A DNA stretch of 6,828 bases from CBDUBU01 sp965365465 (lineage in GTDB: Bacteria; Bacteroidota; Rhodothermia; Rhodothermales; DASSAV01), in contig CBDUBU010000223.1 of the NCBI GenBank assembly GCA_965365465.1, positions 1 through 6,828 on the forward strand, in the 5' to 3' direction. The position numbers and the translations under genes were made by a program. Below, in pieces: positions 1 through 5,951 of this stretch; position 1 is the first letter of the stretch, and every line of letters begins with the position of its first letter. The notes under the pieces were generated by a model. The model saw only the letters and a list, made by a program, of their open reading frames with translations, did not search any database and was not told the DNA's origin.

Positions 1-31
1 GCATTACTTCTTTTTCAGACAACCGCTTCAT
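1..31 (-). CDS. Possible 5' end of a minus-strand gene leaving the window
   Basis: Reading the minus strand leftward from an ATG at 31-29 gives an open stretch, MKRLSEKEVM, up to the window edge. It is preceded by a purine-rich stretch (GGGAAGAAAAAGA) that could include a loose ribosome binding site, though its spacing is not ideal. The N-terminus is charged and hydrophilic, with no sign of a signal peptide. Ten codons are too few to name a family. The same bases are also open on the plus strand from position 1 to about 153, but that reading looks non-coding (Phe/Arg-rich, no recognisable motif). The call is tentative and needs the adjacent sequence. Confidence 0.25.
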   Translation of the reverse strand, partial: MKRLSEKEVM

Positions 32-70
32 GCGTCTTTTTCTTCCCGACCCGCCGGAAAATAACGCGGA

Positions 71-90
71 ATGCAGGACTGCGGCTGCAT
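71..90. repeat. Perfect 6-bp inverted repeat, hairpin candidate
   Basis: ATGCAG at 71-76 pairs perfectly with CTGCAT at 85-90 around an 8-base loop. It lies upstream, on the minus strand, of the possible left-edge gene, and downstream of the GWxTD gene. No T-tract follows on either strand, so it does not meet the usual pattern of an intrinsic terminator. It could be a protein-binding dyad or chance. Confidence 0.35.
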
Positions 91-142
91 GATAGCTCGA
101 AAGATCGCTTCAGGCTACAGTACAATGCACGAACTGCACGCT

Positions 143-160
143 GCGCCGGATGAACGGCGC
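143..160. repeat. GC-rich 6-bp inverted repeat, hairpin candidate
   Basis: GCGCCG at 143-148 pairs perfectly with CGGCGC at 155-160 around the loop GATGAA. It lies about 210 bases past the stop of the minus-strand GWxTD gene, so it could help end or stabilise that transcript. There is no T-run on either side, so intrinsic termination is not supported. Confidence 0.35.
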
Positions 161-369
161 CTGCCTGCAACGAAAGACTTCCCATCCGTCAGGGAGTTGA
201 TTCACCACAACCCCGACGGCGGCAGTTTACTCGAACCTTAATGTTTTTCTCGTTGAAGAGGTCGTCGGAATGACAGGCGCGAGATGAGGCGCAGATCCCC
301 TTATGCCGACGTGGTGAAGCATTTATGACCGCAAGCAGGGAAGGCGCTCGCTGCTGAACGGAGTACGGA

Positions 370-2211
370 TCAGGGCAGCCCTTCAAAAGACAGTGAACGC
401 GCTACGCTTTGCCCGGTCGTCTCGTCGGTGACCTGCACGGTAATCTCGACCGCGCCGGTCCCGTCCTGGTCGTTCAGGTTCAGCAGGATGGTTTCCTGAG
501 CGGTGGGTTCGGCTCCCGTGTAGGTGGTTCGCGCTTCCGTCTGCGGCCCTCTTTTTCTTCGTTTTTCGTTGCGCATTACCTCATAGGCGACGGTGTAATG
601 CGTGCGGGCGTCGGCGGCGGGTGCGAGGTGGTAGACCTCGAAGTACAGGCCCAGTGGAATGCCTGCCGGGATAGCGGCGTATGGATAAGGCATAGCCTGT
701 TCCGGCGGTACGTCCCCGGAGATGCGGAGCAGCTTCAGGTCGCTCATTTCCAGCCGGGCAGGATCGTTTTGCAACGCCCGCAGCGAATCGATGTGTTGCA
801 GGCCGACCTTGACCTTCGGCCCCAACCCCGCCGCCGTATCTCCTTTCGCAGCGGTTGTCCAGAAGGCATCCCATTGCAGCGCCACGCGATAAGGAGTTGC
901 GGCGCCCTCCAGCCGGAAAGTCTGAAGCGGCAGCACGTCCGACGCATCGAGGCTGTCCTCCGGAAGGCGGATGCGGTAATGCCGGGTTTCACGCGCCTGA
1001 TCCCGGTAGTCCGGATCTTGCCGGGTTACCGTCAGGTTCAGGATATATTCATCGGAAGGCTGATGCCCGCGCTTTTCCAGGCTGCGCCGCAGCCGCCGGG
1101 AGGGGCGGAGGTCTTCGCCCCGCAGGTCCCAGTAGAATTCCGCCTGCGTGGTTCCATCCGGCTCCAGGAACCGCGCCCACCGGAGCGCCGCCGGAAGCGG
1201 CTCTACGGCGTCGAGCAGGTTCGAGTACGAACGCGGCATTTCCTCATCGCGGCGGACTATCTCTTGCTGGTCTTCCATGCGCGCCCGCCTCAACATCGTC
1301 AGCGCAAAGCCTTCCGGCGTCATCCGGGCATGGTTCAAGGCCAGCGATTCCCGGAAGCCTGCAATCTCATGGTAGAGGAAGCCGTAATGCGTGCGCTGCT
1401 GGTAAAGCGCAAGCGTCCGGTAGATGTCCTCCATGACCTTGATCAGAAGGCGCGAGGCGCTGCGGCGATTGCGCAGCTCGGTCGGAATTAGTTCGTACGG
1501 CAAACCGAGGCGGTATCCGGCGCCGGGCTTATCGATAAAAAGGTAGTCGGCCCGGTCATGCACCTGTCGGTACACCCAGAACGTATGGCGCGGAAAGCCG
1601 GAGACGAGGTTGAGATCGAGCAGTTCCACCTCGTTCAGCATGATCGAAGTCTCGTGGCTGGGCGGGCCGAACCGGATATAGACCGGGGCGCGATCGTCGA
1701 AAGACCCATCCCGGTCAGTGTAATGAGCGCGGGCGTAGGCCACCCGTTCCAGATGTTCGGTGAGGCGTTCGTTCTCAGGCGTGGCAGAAAGCAGGTCGGC
1801 GCTGCGCCACCACTTCAGCAGGCGTGCGCCTTGCCCCGGAGCGAGCCGGAGGAGGGGTGAACCGGTCAGTCCTGCCGCTGCAAGCACGCTGTCCGGCAGG
1901 ATCATCGCGAGCGGTTCCAGCAGACGACGGCGAAGGATCTCCCCTGCCGGAGGCAGATCTCGGTCCATGTTTTCGAGCAGCGTCAGGTAAACCTCCGTCG
2001 CCTCGTCGTAGCGAGAGGAATCTTTCTGCTCGAAAACGCGCCGGACGAAAAGCTCGGCCTCGTCCAGGTTAAGGGCGGCGCCTTCCAGGGCGAAAGAGAG
2101 AGCCGTTTTCTGCGAGTCGGCGGGGGCCTGGCCGGCGGCATCCGGCCCGTTGAGGCAAAACAGCAGGAGCAGACCTTGCGTCAGCAGTTTCAGGCGATGA
2201 ACCTGTCGCAT
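370..2211 (-). CDS. Exported GWxTD domain-containing protein
   Basis: The product is 613 residues. Residues 1 to about 27 look like a Sec signal peptide: basic Arg/Lys residues, a hydrophobic core LLLLFCL, then a small-residue site near AAGQA. Cys19 does not sit in a good lipobox, so a lipoprotein is unlikely. Residues 40-115 are helical and could be a repeat-like bundle. The GWxTD region is roughly 130-235. It carries a WW-R-AD pair near 134, NERL-EHLERVAYA, the VYIRFGPP strand at 177-184, and DYLFIDKPGAGYRLG near 222. The name-giving motif is degenerate here, GSFDD at 169-173. The C-terminal part (about 385-613) is beta-rich, with strand patterns such as GLYFEVYHL and EITVQVTDETTG. Family function is unknown to me; location is probably periplasmic or surface. 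The start is the ATG at 2211. Its ribosome binding site is weak (GGAAA), and it lies divergent from the antiporter operon. Confidence 0.85.
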   Translation of the reverse strand: MRQVHRLKLLTQGLLLLFCLNGPDAAGQAPADSQKTALSFALEGAALNLDEAELFVRRVFEQKDSSRYDEATEVYLTLLENMDRDLPPAGEILRRRLLEPLAMILPDSVLAAAGLTGSPLLRLAPGQGARLLKWWRSADLLSATPENERLTEHLERVAYARAHYTDRDGSFDDRAPVYIRFGPPSHETSIMLNEVELLDLNLVSGFPRHTFWVYRQVHDRADYLFIDKPGAGYRLGLPYELIPTELRNRRSASRLLIKVMEDIYRTLALYQQRTHYGFLYHEIAGFRESLALNHARMTPEGFALTMLRRARMEDQQEIVRRDEEMPRSYSNLLDAVEPLPAALRWARFLEPDGTTQAEFYWDLRGEDLRPSRRLRRSLEKRGHQPSDEYILNLTVTRQDPDYRDQARETRHYRIRLPEDSLDASDVLPLQTFRLEGAATPYRVALQWDAFWTTAAKGDTAAGLGPKVKVGLQHIDSLRALQNDPARLEMSDLKLLRISGDVPPEQAMPYPYAAIPAGIPLGLYFEVYHLAPAADARTHYTVAYEVMRNEKRRKRGPQTEARTTYTGAEPTAQETILLNLNDQDGTGAVEITVQVTDETTGQSVARSLSFEGLP

Positions 2212-2314
2212 GGCGGCGTTTCCAGAGCAAGAGAGATGGCGACGGCGGGACCCCCGAACTTGTTTCTGCGTTCGGATCTTCAGGTTCCTCTCTTCCGTAC
2301 GCGGTTCGGCCCTC

Positions 2315-2366
2315 GTTCGTTTCGATGCAGCAGCGCACTCTGTGCGGGCCGGAACTGTTCGTTTCG
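2315..2366. repeat. Direct repeat flanking a central dyad (operator candidate)
   Basis: GTTCGTTTCG occurs twice, at 2315-2324 and 2357-2366, 42 bp apart start to start, which is close to four helical turns. The perfect inverted repeat CGCAC-TCT-GTGCG (2334-2346) has its centre at 2340, the midpoint of the two copies. Same-face spacing and symmetry are what cooperative operators often show. Alternatively these are coincidental short repeats in GC-rich DNA. Confidence 0.35.
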
Positions 2367-2383
2367 GTCACCCTTTCGTCCTC

Positions 2384-2395
2384 TGCCGGACGGCA
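2384..2395. repeat. Short palindrome upstream of antiporter start
   Basis: TGCCG-GA-CGGCA is a perfect 5-2-5 inverted repeat ending 25 bases before the antiporter ATG. It could be an operator half-pair or a small RNA hairpin in the leader. A TTTTT run at 2403-2407 follows seven bases later, but the stem is too short and too far from the T-run to call it a terminator. Confidence 0.3.
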
Positions 2396-2411
2396 ACCGT
2401 AGTTTTTCCAC

Positions 2412-2416
2412 AAGGA
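2412..2416 (+). promoter_or_regulatory. Ribosome binding site of the antiporter gene
   Basis: AAGGA lies four bases upstream of the ATG at 2421, a tight but acceptable spacing. It supports this start codon, and the protein from this point begins with a short polar segment and then the first transmembrane helix. Confidence 0.6.
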
Positions 2417-2420
2417 CGCG

Positions 2421-4463
2421 ATGAACGGAATACTGGCCGCCGGGACGATTCCACCTTTTTTCTCAGAGGTCGCGGTGCTGCTCGTGGCGAGCGCTCTGGT
2501 GGCGTACCTCTGCCATCTGCTGCGTATCATGCCCATCGTCAGTTTTCTGGTGACGGGCGCGATCATCGGCCCCCATGCCCTGGGGCTGGTCCAGGACGAA
2601 GCGCTGATCGAGGCGGCGGCAGAAGTGGGGGTCATCCTGCTGCTTTTCACTATCGGCATCGAATTCAGCCTGGAAAAGCTGGCGCGCATCCAGCGGCTCA
2701 TCTTTGCGGGCGGCGGCTTGCAGACAGCGCTCGTCGTAGCGCTCGTGACCGGCTTGCTTGCCCTGGCGGGTGTTGGCTGGCAGAGCGGCGTTTTCACGGG
2801 TTTCCTCGTTGCGCTTTCCTCTACCGCCATCGTGATGAAGCTGCTCATGTCGCGCGGCGAAACCAACAGCGAGGGAGGGCAGGCTGCGCTGGGCATTTTG
2901 ATTTTTCAGGATCTGGCCGTGGTCGCCATGGTGTTGCTCGTGCCGATGCTCGGCGGCCAAGGCGGCGGGTTCGGGCAGATCATGCTGGCGCTGGGCAAGG
3001 CGGCAGGCATCGTGGCGCTAGTGCTCATCGTGGCCCGCCGGGTCATGCCGAAGGTGCTGGAAGCGGTGGCCCGTACGTGTTCGCAGGAGATTTTCCTGCT
3101 GACGGTGGTCGCCATCTGTTTCGGAACGGCCTACCTGACCAGCCTGGCGGGTGTGAGCCTGTCGCTGGGCGCGTTTCTGGCAGGTCTCGTCGTGAGCGAA
3201 AGCCGTTACAGCGAGATGGCCTTCGGAGAAATACTGCCGCTCCAAATCCTCTTCAGCGCCTCGTTTTTTGTCTCGGTCGGGCTGCTGCTGGATCTGGGGT
3301 TTGTACTCGCACATCCGGTATTGATCCTGGCCGTCATGGCCGGCGTGCTTCTCATCAAGGCGCTGACGACGGGCATCAGCCTGCGAGTGCTGGGGTATGC
3401 CACCGGGACGACGGCGTTCACCGGGCTGATACTGGCGCAGGTAGGAGAGTTTTCGTTTGTACTGGAGCGCAGCGGGCGGGAGGTGGGGCTTTTTCCGGCA
3501 GGCATGGAGGAGGGCGGCCCACAGATTTTCATCGCGGCCACCGTTTTGCTGATGATTGCCACCCCTGTGCTGGCGCGCCTGGGCGAGGCATTTCGGGAAC
3601 GCACGGCGCGGCAGATGCCGTCTGGCAGAGTCCCGGAAGCTCCGGCGCAGGAAGCTGCTCTGCCGGAGGATCTGCATGACCACGTGATTATCGCGGGGTA
3701 TGGAGAGGCCGGAAAGGCTCTCGGGCGCGTTCTTCACGCGCAGCAGGCGCCTTACGTGATCCTTACCCTCAGTCCGGATGGCGCACGCAGCGCGGAACGC
3801 AGCAACCTGCGGGTGCTGAGCGGCAACTACCTGCGGCAGCACGAACTGACCCTGGCGGGCGTCCGGCAGGCGCGCCTGCTTGTGGTAGCCGACGACGATC
3901 TGGAGACCACGCGCCGGGTCGTCAGCGCGGCGCGGGCGCTCAATCCTGCGCTTCACGTGCTGGCCCGCACCCGTTTCGCAGGCGAAATAGCAGCGTTGCA
4001 AGAGGCCGGCGCCGCGCAGGTGATCGCGGAGGATCAGGCAAGTGTGGCGAGGGTGCTGGCCGAGGTGCTCGCAGCCTACGGCATCGAGGCGGCAGCGCCG
4101 CGCGTTTATCAGGAGGCCCTGCGTTTCTCGTTTGGAAGTGACGGAACGGAGCATCGGCTCCCTCTAAACCAGGAGACCACGATGAGACTGAGCGAAAGAC
4201 AACAAAACACGAAAAAATGCACCCATACGGAGGCCGCGCACGAGGTTTCACCGAGTGCGCAAGGCTGCGAGGACTGCATGAGGACAGGCAGTACGTGGGT
4301 GCATCTTCGCATCTGTATGACCTGCGGGCACGTCGGCTGCTGCGATTCCTCCCCGAACAAGCACGCAAGCAAGCATTACGAAGAGGCAGGGCATCCCATC
4401 ATCAAGTCGTTTGAACCCGGCGAGGAATGGGCCTGGTGCTACATAGACCGGACGACCTTTTGA
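2421..4463 (+). CDS. CPA2 (KefB-type) cation:proton antiporter with RCK_N domain and C-terminal UBP-type zinc finger
   Basis: The product is 680 residues. Residues 13 to about 390 form roughly 12 hydrophobic segments of the Na+/H+ or K+/H+ exchanger fold. They include the family stretches GAIIGPHALGL (46-56), FTIGIEFSL (76-84), LSSTAIVMK (132-140), FQDLAVV (162-168, Asp164 probably in the ion path) and FFVSVGLLLDL (282-292). Residues 420 to about 545 are an RCK_N/TrkA-N Rossmann domain with GYGEAG at 426-431. The usual acidic residue ending its second strand is not obvious (VILTLSPDG). No RCK_C is seen. Residues 598-676 are a UBP-type zinc finger. Such exchangers move K+ or Na+ against H+ across the inner membrane under nucleotide control; the ion here is not determinable. 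Fusion to the finger is unusual, and an internal start at 4182 may release it. It is the first gene of the operon. Confidence 0.9.
   Translation: MNGILAAGTIPPFFSEVAVLLVASALVAYLCHLLRIMPIVSFLVTGAIIGPHALGLVQDEALIEAAAEVGVILLLFTIGIEFSLEKLARIQRLIFAGGGLQTALVVALVTGLLALAGVGWQSGVFTGFLVALSSTAIVMKLLMSRGETNSEGGQAALGILIFQDLAVVAMVLLVPMLGGQGGGFGQIMLALGKAAGIVALVLIVARRVMPKVLEAVARTCSQEIFLLTVVAICFGTAYLTSLAGVSLSLGAFLAGLVVSESRYSEMAFGEILPLQILFSASFFVSVGLLLDLGFVLAHPVLILAVMAGVLLIKALTTGISLRVLGYATGTTAFTGLILAQVGEFSFVLERSGREVGLFPAGMEEGGPQIFIAATVLLMIATPVLARLGEAFRERTARQMPSGRVPEAPAQEAALPEDLHDHVIIAGYGEAGKALGRVLHAQQAPYVILTLSPDGARSAERSNLRVLSGNYLRQHELTLAGVRQARLLVVADDDLETTRRVVSAARALNPALHVLARTRFAGEIAALQEAGAAQVIAEDQASVARVLAEVLAAYGIEAAAPRVYQEALRFSFGSDGTEHRLPLNQETTMRLSERQQNTKKCTHTEAAHEVSPSAQGCEDCMRTGSTWVHLRICMTCGHVGCCDSSPNKHASKHYEEAGHPIIKSFEPGEEWAWCYIDRTTF
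4171..4184 (+). promoter_or_regulatory. Candidate internal ribosome binding site and start codon
   Basis: AGGAG at 4171-4175 stands six bases before an in-frame ATG at 4182 (Met588 of the fusion), an optimal spacing and the best Shine-Dalgarno in the window. The codons just after it are A-rich (AGA, GAA, AGA, CAA, CAA, AAC, AAA, AAA), unlike the surrounding GC-rich codon use and typical of the start of a gene. Confidence 0.5.
4182..4463 (+). CDS. UBP-type zinc finger protein, alternative in-frame product
   Basis: From the internal ATG the frame encodes 93 residues that are almost entirely a UBP-type (BUZ) zinc finger, a size I associate with free bacterial members of this family. Visible ligand candidates, in fusion numbering, are Cys600 and His602, Cys616 and Cys619, Cys632 and Cys635, Cys640, His648, His652 and His658. 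Family signatures are LRICMTCGHVGCCDSS (629-644) and GHPIIKSFEPGEEWAWCY (657-674). In eukaryotes this fold grips the free Gly-Gly tail of ubiquitin; the bacterial ligand is not known to me. The ORF has no stop between the antiporter and this segment, so it may be made both as a fusion and alone, or only as a fusion. A TAA in the +1 frame at 4165-4167, 14 bases before the ATG, suggests the two genes were once separate. Confidence 0.45.
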   Translation: MRLSERQQNTKKCTHTEAAHEVSPSAQGCEDCMRTGSTWVHLRICMTCGHVGCCDSSPNKHASKHYEEAGHPIIKSFEPGEEWAWCYIDRTTF

Positions 4464-4471
4464 CAGGCATA

Positions 4472-4486
4472 CTGCCCGAACGGCAG
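4472..4486 (+). repeat. Small hairpin between zinc finger and kinase genes
   Basis: CTGCC at 4472-4476 pairs with GGCAG at 4482-4486 around a 5-base loop, nine bases past the zinc-finger stop. No T-tract follows, so it does not look like a terminator. It might tune mRNA stability or read-through within the operon. Confidence 0.25.
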
Positions 4487-4507
4487 GCCATTTCACGCGA
4501 CAACTCC

Positions 4508-4511
4508 AGGA
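4508..4511 (+). promoter_or_regulatory. Ribosome binding site of the kinase gene
   Basis: AGGA lies six bases before the ATG at 4518. This supports 4518 as the start, and the protein from there opens directly into the cyclic-nucleotide-binding-like domain. Confidence 0.55.
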
Positions 4512-4517
4512 ATTTCC

Positions 4518-5933
4518 ATGATCCATGCCGAAGATTTGCAGGCAGTCCCTCTTTTTGAAGGACTCGGCCCGGAGGCGCTCGACTGGCTGGCCGACCACTT
4601 TGAGGAAATGCGTCTTGCGCCGGGGGACGTACTCATCGAGGAAGGCAGCCCCGCAGAGTGGATGTTTGCCACGCTGGCAGGCTGTATCCGTGGCGTCCTG
4701 CGCGAAGAGGGACGCGAGGTGGGAGTCTTAACCTTTGAGGCAGGCGAGGTCGGAGGGATGCTGCCGCATTCGCGGATGACGCGCTTCACAGCCCATGCTA
4801 CGGCTGCCGAGGCTTCACGCGTCGCGCGGCTGCACATACGGCATTTCCCGGAGATGTTGCGGCGCATTCCCGAACTCGACGCACGCCTGGCGCACCTGAT
4901 GAGCGATCGCATCCGGGCGGCGGCGCGCACGCGGCTACAGCAGGACAAGCTGGTTTCGCTCGGCACGATGGCTGCCGGCCTTGCCCATGAACTGAATAAC
5001 CCTGCCTCGGCGGCAGGCCGCGCCGCGCGAACCCTCGGAAAGACGCTCCAGGCGCTCGACGAGCGGGCCTCGGTTCTGCTGCGCAAGGTCATGTTCAGAG
5101 ACGGAGAGGCCGAAGCCGATCCCTTCAGGCCGATCTACGATGTGATTCAGGGTGAAAGCCCGCAACTGAGTCCTATCGTGCAGAGCGAGCGGGAGGATGA
5201 ACTGGCCGACTGGCTGGAGGAGAACGGTGTGGAGGAACCCTGGAACGCAGCCGCCGTGCTGGTTTCGTCCGGGTTCTCGAAAGCGTTGCTGGCTTCCTTT
5301 ACCGAACGCCTGGCTGCGGAGCACGTAGCCGATTTCCTGAACTGGCTGCCGCGCGATGTTGAGATACGGTTTCTGGCAAACGAACTGATAGAGAGCACGA
5401 CGCGCATCTCGGAGCTGGTTTCAGCGATGAAATCTTACTCCTACATGGATCAGGCAAACGAAAAACAGCTGGTCGATTTACGTAAGGGCATCGACGACAC
5501 CCTGACCATCCTGGGGCACAAACTCAAGCACCGTCAGGTCGAGGTGGTCCGGGATTACAGTGAAACGCCGCCCGTGCCGGCCTACGGAGGCGAACTGAAT
5601 CAAGTCTGGACGAACCTGCTGGACAATGCCATCGCCGCCGTTCCTCCTGAAGGGGGGCGTATTCTCATTCAGACGCGCCATGACGCGCCGACCCAAACCG
5701 TCCAGATTGACGTTGTCGATAACGGGACTGGGATTCCGCCGGAGATTCAGGGGCGGATCTTCGAACCGTTTTTCACGACGAAGCAGGCCGGGGAGGGGAG
5801 CGGGCTGGGCCTTGACATCGTTTATCGCATCGTCACCGCGCGGCACGGCGGCTCTATCTATGTCGCGTCGGCTCCAGGTGAGACGCGCTTTCACGTCAGG
5901 CTGCCGGTTAGTCCTGACGAACTTCGTGAATGA
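4518..5933 (+). CDS. Soluble sensor histidine kinase with N-terminal cyclic nucleotide-binding-like domain
   Basis: The product is 471 residues with no membrane segment, so it is cytosolic. Residues 5 to about 120 are a CNB/CRP-type beta-barrel (PLFEGLGPEALDWLADHF, then PGDVLIEEG at 35-43). The phosphate-binding cassette is atypical: where cAMP binders have an acidic-small-Arg-Ser-Ala pattern, this has GGMLPHSRMTRF (79-90). Residues 143-170 hold the H-box, LGTMAAGLAHELNNP, with phospho-acceptor His157. The stretch 170-285 separates the two dimerisation helices and is much longer than usual; the second helix follows at about 285-305. The HATPase_c domain spans 355-465 with N-box WTNLLDNAIAAV (364-375), G1 DNGTGIPPE (401-409), F-box FEPFFTTK (415-422) and G2 GEGSGLGL (425-432), all intact. 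The expected partner is the receiver domain encoded 18 bases downstream. Confidence 0.9.
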   Translation: MIHAEDLQAVPLFEGLGPEALDWLADHFEEMRLAPGDVLIEEGSPAEWMFATLAGCIRGVLREEGREVGVLTFEAGEVGGMLPHSRMTRFTAHATAAEASRVARLHIRHFPEMLRRIPELDARLAHLMSDRIRAAARTRLQQDKLVSLGTMAAGLAHELNNPASAAGRAARTLGKTLQALDERASVLLRKVMFRDGEAEADPFRPIYDVIQGESPQLSPIVQSEREDELADWLEENGVEEPWNAAAVLVSSGFSKALLASFTERLAAEHVADFLNWLPRDVEIRFLANELIESTTRISELVSAMKSYSYMDQANEKQLVDLRKGIDDTLTILGHKLKHRQVEVVRDYSETPPVPAYGGELNQVWTNLLDNAIAAVPPEGGRILIQTRHDAPTQTVQIDVVDNGTGIPPEIQGRIFEPFFTTKQAGEGSGLGLDIVYRIVTARHGGSIYVASAPGETRFHVRLPVSPDELRE

Positions 5934-5951
5934 GAAGAAACTTAAAGACCT

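Larger units (their letters stand above)
32..369. other. Intergenic region with no supported gene
   Basis: About 340 bases lie between the possible left-edge gene and the stop codon of the GWxTD gene. No reading frame here has a convincing start, ribosome binding site and protein-like composition together. Two perfect 6-bp dyads are present (71-90 and 143-160), plus a short direct repeat TGCACG at 126-131 and 135-140. The part around 230-255 is visibly more AT-rich than its surroundings. No tRNA, rRNA, CRISPR or insertion-sequence end could be recognised. Confidence 0.6.
2212..2420. promoter_or_regulatory. Divergent intergenic control region
   Basis: The region lies between the start codons of the minus-strand GWxTD gene and the plus-strand antiporter gene, so it should hold both promoters. 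I could not fix a confident -35/-10 or -33/-7 pair. Three visible elements stand out. The first is a 10-bp direct repeat, GTTCGTTTCG, at 2315-2324 and 2357-2366. The second is a perfect dyad, CGCAC-TCT-GTGCG, at 2334-2346, centred between the two repeats. The third is a second dyad, TGCCG-GA-CGGCA, at 2384-2395, just upstream of the antiporter ribosome binding site. This arrangement suggests regulator binding but has no experimental support. Confidence 0.5.

Noticed and set aside
224..245. tRNA T-loop-like string GGTTCGAGT on the minus strand
   Set aside because: The flanking bases do not pair into a T-stem and no acceptor, D or anticodon stems are found at the right distances.
189..386. A 65-codon minus-strand frame with a partly protein-like segment (DLFNEKNIKVRVN)
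   Set aside because: Its start lies inside the 3' end of the GWxTD gene, there is no clear ribosome binding site, and most of the sequence is Arg/Cys/Ser-rich. A short gene remnant is possible but not supportable.
409..1491. A 360-codon plus-strand frame opposite the GWxTD gene
   Set aside because: Antisense shadow: Arg/Gln-rich, no recognisable motif, no good ribosome binding site. The minus-strand frame has a signal peptide and family motifs.
2384..2407. Intrinsic terminator (dyad followed by TTTTT) before the antiporter
   Set aside because: The stem is only about four pairs once a loop is allowed, and seven bases separate it from the T-run, so it does not fit a terminator or attenuator.
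2210..3679. A 489-codon plus-strand frame overlapping the antiporter gene
   Set aside because: It is a frame shadow of the GC-rich antiporter gene. It is dominated by Gly/Arg/Ala with no domain, and the antiporter frame has clear transmembrane segments and motifs over the same bases.
3018..4154. A 378-codon minus-strand frame opposite the antiporter
   Set aside because: Antisense shadow with composition typical of GC-rich third-position bias and no motif.
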